Shown: positions 25,474-33,574 of the stretch, in pieces
Position numbering within the stretch: the stretch's first letter is position 1
Layout: every line of letters begins with the position of its first letter
NCBI GenBank assembly: GCA_964655475.1
Contig: CAZZMO010000012.1
Span: 1-47,012 of the forward strand
DNA: 47,012 nt
Direction of reading: 5' to 3'
Source: VGMA01 sp964655475
GTDB lineage: Bacteria; Chlamydiota; Chlamydiia; Chlamydiales; VGMA01
Program-made: the position numbers and the translations under genes
Notes under the pieces: model-generated
Seen by the model: only the letters and a program-made list of their open reading frames with translations
The model's database searches: none
Told to the model about the DNA's origin: nothing

Positions 25474-25546
25474 GGACTGGTAGCTCAGGGGATAGAGCAT
25501 CCGCCTTCTAAGCGGATGGTCGCAGGTTCGAATCCTGCCCAGTCCG
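25474..25546 (+). tRNA. tRNA-Arg (anticodon TCT)
   Basis: 73-nt cloverleaf: acceptor GGACTGG/CCAGTCC with G discriminator, and D arm TAGCTCAGGGGATAGAGCA. The anticodon stem TCCGC/GCGGA has loop CTTCTAA (anticodon TCT), and the T arm contains GTTCGAATCC. No encoded CCA. An mRNA start follows only 18 bp downstream with no terminator between. Confidence 0.97.
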
Positions 25547-25564
25547 ACCTTATCTAGGAAAGGC

Positions 25565-28177
25565 ATGACAAGTAAAAAACGTCGATCTTCTTTTGTCCAG
25601 TTTAAAGGAACATTACTAGGGGAGATCGAGTTTCTGCCCGCTTCTTTTGACCGTATCGATCAAGTTTTCCGCGAATTCTATGAAGCAGATTTTAGAGATC
25701 TCCTCGTTTTTGAGAAACATGCCCGCGTTTCGAAGGCGCTTTATGAGCTCATCTGTGAGACAGATGGCCCCGCTTTTCTCCTCCCATACGTAGTCGATTA
25801 CATTGCTAAGGTTCAGCAGCTCCTTCCCACCTATCATCTGACGAGTTTTGAGTTTTGGCTCAATCAATATTCAGGACTTTCCCCTTCAGAAAACTTCCGC
25901 GTTCGGGGGAAGATTGCAGGGAAGTACCTCCAGAGAGAAGACTATCAACAATATTTTCCGATCGGTTTAGATAAACACCATCCAGGTTCTCATTTCGTTC
26001 TTGCCCATTTTTCTCCCGATATCGATACCTTTGTCGCTTCCTACTGGGGATGGGTTGATGCGTTTGCTGCAAGAGTAGGGGAGGGACTCCATTATTGGCT
26101 TGTCCCAGAAAGACTTCCAGAGAATCCGATTGAGCTGCAGCTCCTTTTTAAAAATATTTTTGGAGAGAGCGTCTTCCAGATCCTCCTCACCCTAAGAAGG
26201 GGAATCCGCTTAACAGCTCTCGACCTCATGACACAAGAGGGGATCGTCAAAAAGACCCTCGATGAAAAATCCTATGGGATGGAGCATGACCGGGCTGCTC
26301 ATGCCATCGTCCTCGTCAATGATGAGGGGAATTACCTTGGAGACTGGAGATCTGTCGATATCGATGCTGTCAGGGGAGTGACCCGGCAGTTTGGAGATTA
26401 TCTAAGGCAGATGGAGAATCTCATCCACCAGAAGCTGATTTCTATTTTTACGAAAGCAGACCTCTCTCGAGATGATATGAGACGCCATATTACCCAAATT
26501 TTACACAAAAGGCTGACCGATTCTGATGTAGTTGAATCGAACCCAGAGCACATCGATGCCTTTGTCAAAAATGTTCTCAAGATTGAATCTGGATACGACT
26601 CAACACTAGATCAATTCATGAAGGCGATTTCAAACGCTGGACTTGAAGGATTTAAAAGACTCTACCGCTGTTTGACCGAGCTTCCTGATGAAGAGATCTT
26701 CGATAAAGAGGGGAAGATTTTAGAAAATCGTCCAAAGATTTTTAGTCTTTTAGAGAAAGTTGTCGAAGAGCTTTCCAATAGCTTCCGCGAATTTCGAGAG
26801 TACGCAGATACCTTGGGATGTGCATTTGAAGTGAAGAGATCAGTTTTTGGGTTTACCCCGAATTATTTGAGCCACTTTGCCGACCTCTCTGAAATTCAAG
26901 AGCAGATGAAGCACTATAGCTATATGACAGTCAATTATCGAGAGCCGACAGGAGTGCAGTCTGTCATGGGGGCCATTTTCGCCTCATCGCTACAGAAGAA
27001 TGTTCTAGCGACCGCCTCCTTGAGAGACTTTGGAAACCATGATGAAGCGGACATTCCTCCCTACGTGATGCCGATCAGCTTGCTCGACCACCATCGAACA
27101 GAGATGTCTACTTCAAAAGCGGCAAGATTTATCGTCTCTGATGTTCAGTCTTGTAACGTGATTGTTGCAGACCTTGCGATGAGAGTCAATGATCGCTACA
27201 GCAGCAACGGGATGGATCTTGCTTCAATCGAAGAGTATTTCCAGAGGGAAATTCAAAAAGAAGCTACGACATCTCGTTTGAGAGTATTGCAAAAACTCTT
27301 ACAAAGAAAAGCTGCCGCTTCTACACAAAGATCCTACTATGTCGCAGTCGAAAGAGAGTTCATCGAGTATCTCCACTTCGTCTATGCGATTCTAGATGAT
27401 ACAGACTTTCTCACAAAAGTAACCCTTCTCGATGTAGAGTGTATGGCCTCTTTGATCAACCGTTTGAAATCTCTCTCATTGGGACAAGAGGTGGAAGTTG
27501 TCCATTTTGACGACATCCCTAGAGATCCCCATTTTGTGGCTCATGCAGCAAAAAGGCTCCAGCAGAACGAAGATCTCTATTCTCTTTATAAAAAGGTCTA
27601 CACCGTCAAAGAGTCTTTGATCAATGAGATGATGAAAGAGCTCGACCCAGCGATTTTTCAAGATACGAAAGTGCAAAATAGCTCTACAGCAGTTGGGCAA
27701 TTCAAAATCTTCAGACGAAATGTGGAGACGTTCCAGCGTCAACGAAAGGGGATATACAACCTCTGGATTGAACGGTCAGAGAAGATGCACAAGGAAAAAG
27801 AGGAGATCGACCTTCACCTACTGATGCTCACGACCCTCACCTCAGCAGAAGAACTCTACCATGGACAAGTGGGGGAATACACCCACCGAGATGAGCTTTG
27901 TTGCTGGTATCCTCCAGATAGCAAGAGTGGTTTTAATCATCTCAAATCTTTCTTGCAAGAGTTCCTTTCCTTATCATCCATCCGCACTATGGAGATTGAT
28001 GTTGAACTCCACGGCAAACGTTCTCAAGAGTTCCGCTCTCTCTTAGAAGCGATCATTAGAACCCCGATCCGTCATATCGAAGAGTTCCCGAAAGAAAAGA
28101 ACTCCTTTTTGATTTTGAAAGTAGATCCTGGTTCAATCAATTCTAGAAAATCTAAAATTACCCCTTGTCTACCATGA
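25565..28177 (+). CDS. 870-residue protein with DHH-phosphoesterase-like motifs
   Basis: No named family is recognised outright. Motif-level similarity to the DHH phosphoesterase superfamily (family II pyrophosphatase, exopolyphosphatase, RecJ) is visible. A motif I of the form H-x-x-P-D-x-D occurs at His148, Pro151, Asp152, Asp154, preceded by hydrophobic residues. A motif III strand ending in Leu-Asp-His-His occurs at 507-510. A following VSDVQSCNVIVADL segment (524-537) resembles the S-x-x-T/C helix after DHH. Motifs I and III lie about 355 residues apart instead of about 80, so a large helical domain would be inserted. A TAGGAAAGG ribosome site precedes the ATG, 18 bp after tRNA-Arg. The stop overlaps the VanX-like gene (ATGA). 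A nucleotide or polyphosphate substrate is conceivable but unproven. Confidence 0.75.
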   Translation: MTSKKRRSSFVQFKGTLLGEIEFLPASFDRIDQVFREFYEADFRDLLVFEKHARVSKALYELICETDGPAFLLPYVVDYIAKVQQLLPTYHLTSFEFWLNQYSGLSPSENFRVRGKIAGKYLQREDYQQYFPIGLDKHHPGSHFVLAHFSPDIDTFVASYWGWVDAFAARVGEGLHYWLVPERLPENPIELQLLFKNIFGESVFQILLTLRRGIRLTALDLMTQEGIVKKTLDEKSYGMEHDRAAHAIVLVNDEGNYLGDWRSVDIDAVRGVTRQFGDYLRQMENLIHQKLISIFTKADLSRDDMRRHITQILHKRLTDSDVVESNPEHIDAFVKNVLKIESGYDSTLDQFMKAISNAGLEGFKRLYRCLTELPDEEIFDKEGKILENRPKIFSLLEKVVEELSNSFREFREYADTLGCAFEVKRSVFGFTPNYLSHFADLSEIQEQMKHYSYMTVNYREPTGVQSVMGAIFASSLQKNVLATASLRDFGNHDEADIPPYVMPISLLDHHRTEMSTSKAARFIVSDVQSCNVIVADLAMRVNDRYSSNGMDLASIEEYFQREIQKEATTSRLRVLQKLLQRKAAASTQRSYYVAVEREFIEYLHFVYAILDDTDFLTKVTLLDVECMASLINRLKSLSLGQEVEVVHFDDIPRDPHFVAHAAKRLQQNEDLYSLYKKVYTVKESLINEMMKELDPAIFQDTKVQNSSTAVGQFKIFRRNVETFQRQRKGIYNLWIERSEKMHKEKEEIDLHLLMLTTLTSAEELYHGQVGEYTHRDELCCWYPPDSKSGFNHLKSFLQEFLSLSSIRTMEIDVELHGKRSQEFRSLLEAIIRTPIRHIEEFPKEKNSFLILKVDPGSINSRKSKITPCLP

Positions 28178-28704
28178 TTGTCAATATTGCCCATATCGAT
28201 CCACGCATGAAAATTGAGCTCTTGTATGCAACAGAGAATAATTTTGTTGGACGCGCAGTCTATAATTTTCAAGAGTGTCTTGTCCTAAAGCCTGTCGCAG
28301 AGGGGCTTGTTAAGGTGCAAGATGAACTCGAACTTCAGGGACTCGGCCTCAAAATCTGGGATGGCTATAGACCTCTATCTGTGCAGCAAATTTTCTGGGA
28401 CATTGTTCAAGATGATCGCTACGTAGCACCTCCTTGGAAAGGGGGGAGACACACCAGAGGAACGGCAGTTGACGTTACTTTGATCGATTCTCACGGGAAT
28501 GAGCTCCCTATGCCAACACCCTTTGATGAGTTCACTGACAGAGCGCACCGAAACCACGTCTCTTTAGAAAAAGAGAGAGATCACAATCGAAAGCTTTTAG
28601 AAGATCTGATGCACAAGCATGGATTCATTGGACTTCCGACAGAGTGGTGGCATTTCGATCTCCTCGGCTGGGAAGACTATCCTGTTCTAAATATTGATTT
28701 CTAG
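28174..28704 (+). CDS. D-alanyl-D-alanine dipeptidase, VanX/DdpX-like (M15D)
   Basis: Zinc dipeptidase of the VanX family, expected to hydrolyse D-Ala-D-Ala. The 176-residue product shows the zinc ligands His93 and Asp100 in GRHTRGTAVD and His160 in TEWWH with the catalytic Glu157. Arg66 in the GYRP motif stabilises the transition state in VanX. There is no signal peptide, so it should act in the cytoplasm, recycling peptidoglycan-derived dipeptide rather than causing vancomycin resistance. The ATG at 28174 overlaps the upstream stop (ATGA), so it is translationally coupled to the DHH-like gene. Confidence 0.88.
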   Translation: MIVNIAHIDPRMKIELLYATENNFVGRAVYNFQECLVLKPVAEGLVKVQDELELQGLGLKIWDGYRPLSVQQIFWDIVQDDRYVAPPWKGGRHTRGTAVDVTLIDSHGNELPMPTPFDEFTDRAHRNHVSLEKERDHNRKLLEDLMHKHGFIGLPTEWWHFDLLGWEDYPVLNIDF

Positions 28705-28709
28705 GGATG

Positions 28710-28737
28710 AAAAAGCCCAGAGTGTGAGACCCTGGGC
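28710..28737 (-). terminator. Terminator of khpA (minus strand)
   Basis: On the minus strand GCCCAG-(11 nt)-CTGGGC is followed by TTTTT. It lies 17 bp past the khpA stop and just beyond the stop of the convergent dipeptidase gene. Confidence 0.75.
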
Positions 28738-28754
28738 GATCAGTAATTCAAGAA

Positions 28755-29006
28755 TTAAGCTTTGCTTTCGCCATCTTCTTCTAGGATTTCAAGGTTTACT
28801 CTAACACCGTTTCTGCTAGCAACAGACATGAGGAGAGTTCTTACGGCGTTGATGGTTTTCCCTTTTTTTCCAATAATCTTACCAATATCAGACTTTTCAA
28901 CACTGAGTTCGATGATCAATGTATGAGTGCCTCCGATTTCGTTAATTTTGACTTTATCTGGATGGTCGACGAGATTTTGTACGATGTACTTTACAAATTC
29001 TTTCAT
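28755..29006 (-). CDS. khpA: KH-domain RNA-binding protein KhpA
   Basis: Small RNA-binding protein of the KhpA (YlqC) family. The 83-residue product is a single KH domain with the GxxG loop GKKG at 46-49 in the segment KIIGKKGKT. Its length matches the family. It starts 64 bp after the rluD stop on the same strand and is followed by a terminator, so it is the last gene of the small ORF-rluD-khpA set. Confidence 0.92.
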   Translation of the reverse strand: MKEFVKYIVQNLVDHPDKVKINEIGGTHTLIIELSVEKSDIGKIIGKKGKTINAVRTLLMSVASRNGVRVNLEILEEDGESKA

Positions 29007-29070
29007 GGTTCGTTCCTTAGTTTACAGTTTGATCTGGTGTTCATAGAATAATTCAGCGAGGGATATTTAG

Positions 29071-29982
29071 CTATAATTTTTCTTGCCACTTTTTAAGAAG
29101 GGGAGGGAGTGGCGCCTCTATGGAAAGAGGCTGTTTTGTGATGGGGTGTGTAAAGGAAATTTTATAAGCGTGGAGGAGCTGTTTCGTCTCCTTTTGCTCC
29201 TGATTCACCCTGTCGATACCGTAGACAGGATCTCCGACAATCGGATGCCCTACCGCTTTTAGATGGACGCGGATTTGATGGGTTCTCCCTGTGTGGGGCC
29301 TCGCTTCAACGAGGGTGAACTTCCCATTCGACTTAAGAGGGATGATCGTCGTTTGAGCGCTCTTTCCCTCTTCCACAATCGCCATTTCCTTCCGTTTGAC
29401 CGGATGGCGACCGATAGGTAAATCAATTTCTTGAGCCTTCACACATCCGCTGCAAACAGCAATGTAGGTCTTTGCCATTTGTCTTGTTTGAAATAATTCT
29501 ACGAGTTTTCGGTGGCATCTTTCAGTTTTTGCGACTAGGATCACCCCCGAGGTTTCCTTGTCGAGTCGATGGACGATCCCAGGGCGCAAAGGAGCCCCAT
29601 CGACAGCAGGGAGAGACTTTAGCCTATAAAGGAGAGCGTTGGCAAGAGTCCCTGAAGGGTTTCCAGGCGCTGGGTGGACCACCATGTCATTCGATTTATT
29701 GATCGCTATGAGATCTTCATCTTCGTAGAGGATCTCTAAAGGGATATTTTGAGGCTCTAAGGAGAGCTCTTCTGAGTAGGCAAAGTGGATTTCCACTTCA
29801 TCACCTGTTTTGACCTTCTCCCGTTTTTTCTTGAGGAGGCCATTTACAGTAACATGTTGATTGTCAATAAGATATTGAAAATAGGTGCGGGAAAAACCCT
29901 CAAAGAGTTGAGAGAGTGCCTGGTCGAGCCGCTGTCCATCTAAGGAGCTTTCAATAGTAACTTCAAGGCTTGTAGAGATCAT
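29071..29982 (-). CDS. rluD: Ribosomal large subunit pseudouridine synthase, RluD family
   Basis: Converts specific uridines of 23S rRNA (and possibly other RNAs) to pseudouridine. The 303-residue product has an N-terminal S4 RNA-binding domain (about 10-75). The catalytic domain contains the signature HRLDKETSGVILVAKT with the catalytic Asp, and the C-terminal strand GRTHQIRVHL. ATG at 29982, preceded by GAAGGCG, is preferred over the TTG three codons earlier. It overlaps the upstream small gene by 20 bp. It corresponds to sfhB of C. trachomatis by position. Confidence 0.95.
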   Translation of the reverse strand: MISTSLEVTIESSLDGQRLDQALSQLFEGFSRTYFQYLIDNQHVTVNGLLKKKREKVKTGDEVEIHFAYSEELSLEPQNIPLEILYEDEDLIAINKSNDMVVHPAPGNPSGTLANALLYRLKSLPAVDGAPLRPGIVHRLDKETSGVILVAKTERCHRKLVELFQTRQMAKTYIAVCSGCVKAQEIDLPIGRHPVKRKEMAIVEEGKSAQTTIIPLKSNGKFTLVEARPHTGRTHQIRVHLKAVGHPIVGDPVYGIDRVNQEQKETKQLLHAYKISFTHPITKQPLSIEAPLPPLLKKWQEKL

Positions 29983-30235
29983 CGCCTTCAATAGATCTTT
30001 TTAATTCTTCACTGGCCTCATGAGATTTGGCCTGATCTTTTTTAATTTGATTGACGATGTTCTGTTCCATCTGGTCTTGAAATTTTTTACTTTCTTCTGG
30101 GCTAAAATAGCCCCCAAAAGACCAGGGATCGTTGGTATTTGAGGTGTCGACAGCTGAAAAAGAGGTGGTTGTCCCATCTGTTGAAGAGGGATCTACTATG
30201 TTCGAACTGCCTGAATTTACTGGGTCAATAGTCAT
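29963..30235 (-). CDS. Small conserved-position hypothetical protein upstream of rluD
   Basis: 90-residue acidic, Ser/Thr/Asp-rich protein without hydrophobic segments. The first ~45 residues look disordered and the rest is a charged helix. C. trachomatis also has a small hypothetical ORF beside its RluD homologue (from memory), so this is likely the orthologue. It overlaps rluD by 20 bp and is divergent from hemA. The only upstream promoter-like element (TAGAAT at 30247-30242) ends six bases before the ATG, and no ribosome site fits, so translation may be leaderless. Function unknown. Confidence 0.7.
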   Translation of the reverse strand: MTIDPVNSGSSNIVDPSSTDGTTTSFSAVDTSNTNDPWSFGGYFSPEESKKFQDQMEQNIVNQIKKDQAKSHEASEELKRSIEGDDLYKP

Positions 30236-30241
30236 ACAACT

Positions 30242-30290
30242 ATTCTATATGATTTTTCTCCTTTTGGAAACATAGAAATTTTCGTATAAT
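30242..30290. promoter_or_regulatory. Divergent promoter region hemA / small ORF
   Basis: Plus strand: consensus TATAAT at 30285-30290 ends eight bases before the hemA ATG; the -35 is weak (TTGGAA at 15 bp or TTTTGG at 17 bp). Minus strand: TTTCCA (30270-30265), 17 bp, TAGAAT (30247-30242), six bases before the small ORF ATG. Both genes would have transcription starts at or next to their start codons. Confidence 0.55.
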
Positions 30291-30298
30291 CCCGCTTT

Positions 30299-31234
30299 AT
30301 GAATGTAGCGGTCATAGGGGTCAATTTTAAGCAAGCCTCGGTCGACATCCGAGAAGCCTTTGCTCTTCGTTGTGAAGAGCTCTTTTCTTCTGTTCCCTAC
30401 GTATTACTTTCGACCTGTAATCGGGTGGAGATATACTTTTCTGGCCCCATCCACTTCCCATATGAGAGAAATTACGCCTTTGCAGGAGAGGAATGTTTCT
30501 ACCATTTAGCAAAAGTGACAGCAGGTCTCGATAGTGCCATCGTGGGTGAATCTGAAATCCAAAGGCAGGTAAAAGAAGCCTACGAGATGGCAGTAAAACA
30601 AAGAAGTCTCTCTCCAGATCTCCATTTCCTCTTTCAAAAATCCCTGAGGATTGGCAAAGTCGCTAGATCTCGTAAGCTCTGCCCCTCTTCCCATGGGATG
30701 GGGGATCTCATCGACAGATTTCTTCCTCGCCATATCGATCGCCACACACCCGTTCTATTTATTGGCAATTCTGACATCAATCGGCAGATCATCGATGGAC
30801 TGCTCAAAGAAGGGTGGAGAGATCTCTCACTTTGCACGAGAAACCCCTCCGCTTTTTCCAAAGTTAAAACCTTTAGTCGAGATGAATTAGATCGCTGGGT
30901 CGAATATCCCATTGTCATTGTGGGTGCGAAAGAGACGCATCTACTCAAGAGTGTCTCCCGTCCGATCCAAACAGAGTACTTGATCGATCTCGGCGTGCCG
31001 AGAAACGTCGATCCCGCTCTCGCTCCCATGATCAAGAAGGGGCTCTACAATATCGATCACCTGATTGAATTCCAAAAGAGAGAGTTTCGCTCACGGATTG
31101 ATACTTCCCCCTTGGAGCTTGCGATCAGGACAAAAGTGCATGACTATTATCTTACCTATCGCTTAAAGCGCCTCACATGGCAGTGTCCGCAGTCAGTACT
31201 GCGGCTTTGCATTCCCGAAGAGGTTCTGCACTGA
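30299..31234 (+). CDS. hemA: Glutamyl-tRNA reductase
   Basis: Reduces Glu-tRNA-Glu to glutamate-1-semialdehyde, the first step of C5 haem synthesis. The 311-residue product has the catalytic Cys40 in LLSTCNRVEIY, the conserved GLDSAIVGESEI segment (75-86), a Rossmann-type domain and a helical tail. It is about 100 residues shorter than enterobacterial HemA, as chlamydial HemA also is, lacking most of the C-terminal dimerisation domain. A -10 box eight bases before the ATG and the absence of a ribosome site suggest a leaderless message. A terminator follows. Confidence 0.92.
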   Translation: MNVAVIGVNFKQASVDIREAFALRCEELFSSVPYVLLSTCNRVEIYFSGPIHFPYERNYAFAGEECFYHLAKVTAGLDSAIVGESEIQRQVKEAYEMAVKQRSLSPDLHFLFQKSLRIGKVARSRKLCPSSHGMGDLIDRFLPRHIDRHTPVLFIGNSDINRQIIDGLLKEGWRDLSLCTRNPSAFSKVKTFSRDELDRWVEYPIVIVGAKETHLLKSVSRPIQTEYLIDLGVPRNVDPALAPMIKKGLYNIDHLIEFQKREFRSRIDTSPLELAIRTKVHDYYLTYRLKRLTWQCPQSVLRLCIPEEVLH

Positions 31235-31253
31235 TAGATTGCAAATAGAAGAT

Positions 31254-31285
31254 AAGTCCATCTCGCTTTGCGATATGGACTTTTT
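31254..31285 (+). terminator. Terminator after hemA
   Basis: AAGTCCAT-C-TCGC / GCGA-T-ATGGACTT forms a 12-bp stem with one mismatch and a TTT loop, followed by a T run. It starts 20 bp after the hemA stop. Confidence 0.82.
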
Positions 31286-31321
31286 GTAGGCTGCCCGCCC
31301 TACGGACCGGCAGTAATTGAT

Positions 31322-31349
31322 AAAAGGGCTGCACAACTAATGTGTGCAG
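31322..31349 (-). terminator. Probable terminator of asnS (minus strand)
   Basis: On the minus strand CTGCACA-(7 nt)-TGTGCAG is followed by CCC and TTTT. It lies about 30 bp beyond the asnS stop. The T tract is short and offset, so confidence is moderate. Confidence 0.5.
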
Positions 31350-31378
31350 AGATAATTTGTGCGTGTGCGGGGGAGGGG

Positions 31379-32725
31379 TTAGTAGGCGCAGACGCCTGGG
31401 GCACGCGGGTAGGGGATGACGTCGCGGATGTTTTCCATCCCAGTTACGTACTGGATGAGCCGCTCAAAGCCAAGGCCAAAGCCTGCGTGGGGTGTCGAGC
31501 CAAACTTGCGAAGCTCGAGGTACCATTCGTAATCAGCTTCGTTCAGTTTTGCTTCCTGAATTTTTTTTCTGAGGACTTCGTAGCGCTCTTCTCTTTGGCT
31601 TCCGCCGATGAGCTCACCGACACCTGGGACGAGGAGATCCATCGCAGCAACTGTTTTTCCATCGTCATTGAGGCGCATGTAGAAGGCCTTGATAGCGGCA
31701 GGATAATTGTAGAGAATGACAGGCCCTTTGAAGTATTTTTCTGCTAAGAAGCGCTCATGCTCAGACTGGAGGTCGAGTCCCCAGGAAACGGGATAGACGA
31801 ACTCTTGTTTTGAATCTTGTAAGATCTTGATAGCGTCAGTGTAGGTAATCCTTTCACACGGTTTATCGACGACGAATTGGAGCCTTTCGAAGAGAGTCTG
31901 ATCGATGAACTGTTGGAAGAAGGAGAGGTCTTCTCTGCAGTGTTCGAGCACATCTACGACGAGGTGTTTCAGATAGGCTGCAGCAAGATCCATATCATCT
32001 TCGAGAGTTGCGAAGGAGATCTCTGGTTCGATCATCCAAAACTCTGCGAGGTGGCGAGAGGTGTTTGAGTTTTCTGCTCTAAAGGTAGGTCCAAAGGTAT
32101 AGACGTCACTCATCGCTGCTGCAAAAGCTTCCACGTTGAGCTGCCCTGAAACTGTGAGGTAGGCGTTGCAGCCGAAGAAGTTTTCCTTGGGCGTTGTGAT
32201 GTGAAAAAGCTCACCTGCCCCTTCACAATCGAGAGAGGTGATGATGGGTGTGTGAACGTACTGAAAGCCGCGCTTTTGGAAAAAGTCATGTGTTGCAAAA
32301 GCAAGTCTGCTTCTCACTCTTGTTACAGCGCCCATAGTATTGGTTCTAGGTCTGAGATGGGCGATGGTGCGGAGGAATTCAAAAGAGTGGCGCTTTTTCT
32401 GGAGTGGAAAGTCACTTGGCGCTTCTCCTACAATCTCTACCAAGGAGGGCTTCACTTCAACCGATTGCCCTTTGCCTGGGCTCGTGATAACGACCCCTTC
32501 TACCCGGATTGCCGCTCCCGTTTGGATCCCATCCATGAGCTTGTCATAGTTAGGGATCTCCTGATCGATCACAATTTGTAAATTCGAAACTTGTGAGCCA
32601 TCGTTCAGCTCGACGAAAGAAAAAGTGCTCTGTTTTCTGACCGTCTTGACCCAGCCAGCAACGACGACCTGTTTTCCAATGAGGGAAGGATTTTCTTTGA
32701 TCTCTTTTGTTCTGAATTTTTTCAT
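31379..32725 (-). CDS. asnS: Asparaginyl-tRNA synthetase
   Basis: Class II synthetase charging tRNA-Asn. The 448-residue product has an N-terminal OB-fold anticodon-binding domain (about 15-110). Motif 2 follows in FRAENSNTSRHLAEFWMIEPEISF (Arg, Glu), and motif 3 in GFGLGFERL near the C-terminus. The EPE-I-SF form distinguishes AsnRS from AspRS. I choose the ATG at 32725 because it overlaps the nfo stop (ATGA), a pattern common in this genome; the frame extends 14 codons further without support. C. trachomatis relies on Asp-tRNA amidotransferase and, as I recall, lacks this enzyme. Confidence 0.95.
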   Translation of the reverse strand: MKKFRTKEIKENPSLIGKQVVVAGWVKTVRKQSTFSFVELNDGSQVSNLQIVIDQEIPNYDKLMDGIQTGAAIRVEGVVITSPGKGQSVEVKPSLVEIVGEAPSDFPLQKKRHSFEFLRTIAHLRPRTNTMGAVTRVRSRLAFATHDFFQKRGFQYVHTPIITSLDCEGAGELFHITTPKENFFGCNAYLTVSGQLNVEAFAAAMSDVYTFGPTFRAENSNTSRHLAEFWMIEPEISFATLEDDMDLAAAYLKHLVVDVLEHCREDLSFFQQFIDQTLFERLQFVVDKPCERITYTDAIKILQDSKQEFVYPVSWGLDLQSEHERFLAEKYFKGPVILYNYPAAIKAFYMRLNDDGKTVAAMDLLVPGVGELIGGSQREERYEVLRKKIQEAKLNEADYEWYLELRKFGSTPHAGFGLGFERLIQYVTGMENIRDVIPYPRAPGVCAY

Positions 32726-33573
32726 GATGACACCATAGAGCGTAGTAATGAGATTTCTTCGGCCCAAATTTCAGGTTTGGGAGTTTCTAAATACATAGGT
32801 AATTTTGATAGAATAGGGTGATTTACAATATAACGGAAACACTCTTTTCCAATTTCCCCTTCACCAATCGATGCATGCCGGTCAACTCTTGATCCTAAAG
32901 CTTTCATCGAATCGTTGAGGTGAAGGGCCTTGAGATATTTGAGCCCTATTTCTCTTTCAAACTCTTCAAGTGTCTTGTCCCAGCCTTTGGCTGTCCTGAT
33001 GTCGTAACCAGCAGCAAAGATGTGGCACGTGTCGATGCAAACCCCGATGGGGATCTGATGGTCTAGTTTTTTGATGATGGTTCCAAGCTGGGTAAAGTTG
33101 TAGCCTACCGTTGTCCCTTGCCCTGCTGTCGCTTCCAAGAGAAGAAGTGTCGAGCCTTTTTCCAGCGCTTTTTTTGTAGCCAAAAGACTCTTTGCAATCT
33201 GGTCGAGGCACGCCTCTTCATTTCCTGTGGTGTAAGCACCTGGATGAAAATTGAGGTAATCGATCCCAAGGAGCTGACACCTTTCAATTTCAGCGATGAA
33301 GGCGGTGAGACTTTTTTCTAGTAATTCTGGATTGACAGAGCCCAAATTGATGAGGTAGCTATCGTGGCTCATGACGACATGAATGCCGGTCTTTGCCTTG
33401 AGAGCATTCCATTTTTCAATTTCCTCTTCAGGAATTGAGCGCCCTTTCCATTGTTTTTGATTGCTAGTGAAGATTTGAACGGTATTTGCGCCGATCGACT
33501 GCCCCTGGAGTAAACCATGAAAGCAGCCGCCGGCGGTAGATGTATGAGCCCCAATTAAAAGAGGTTGTCTCAT
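32722..33573 (-). CDS. nfo: Endonuclease IV (AP endonuclease)
   Basis: Cleaves DNA at abasic sites in base-excision repair, with a trinuclear zinc centre. The 283-residue TIM-barrel product shows the metal-binding segments NFHPGAY, LLEATAGQGTTVGY, CIDTCHIFAAGYD, LHLNDS and DRHASIGEGEIG. The length matches E. coli Nfo. The start lies one base after the rpsD stop and the stop overlaps the asnS start. Linkage nfo-rpsD is conserved in Chlamydia. Confidence 0.97.
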   Translation of the reverse strand: MRQPLLIGAHTSTAGGCFHGLLQGQSIGANTVQIFTSNQKQWKGRSIPEEEIEKWNALKAKTGIHVVMSHDSYLINLGSVNPELLEKSLTAFIAEIERCQLLGIDYLNFHPGAYTTGNEEACLDQIAKSLLATKKALEKGSTLLLLEATAGQGTTVGYNFTQLGTIIKKLDHQIPIGVCIDTCHIFAAGYDIRTAKGWDKTLEEFEREIGLKYLKALHLNDSMKALGSRVDRHASIGEGEIGKECFRYIVNHPILSKLPMYLETPKPEIWAEEISLLRSMVSS

Positions 33574-33574
33574 C

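Noticed and set aside
28174..28704. Vancomycin resistance gene
   Set aside because: It is VanX-like, but there is no VanA ligase or VanH dehydrogenase nearby, so a metabolic dipeptidase is the better reading.
31268..31747. Open frame of 159 codons on the plus strand beside hemA
   Set aside because: It runs antisense through the asnS 3' region, begins in the non-coding gap between two terminators, and has no ribosome site or protein-like composition.
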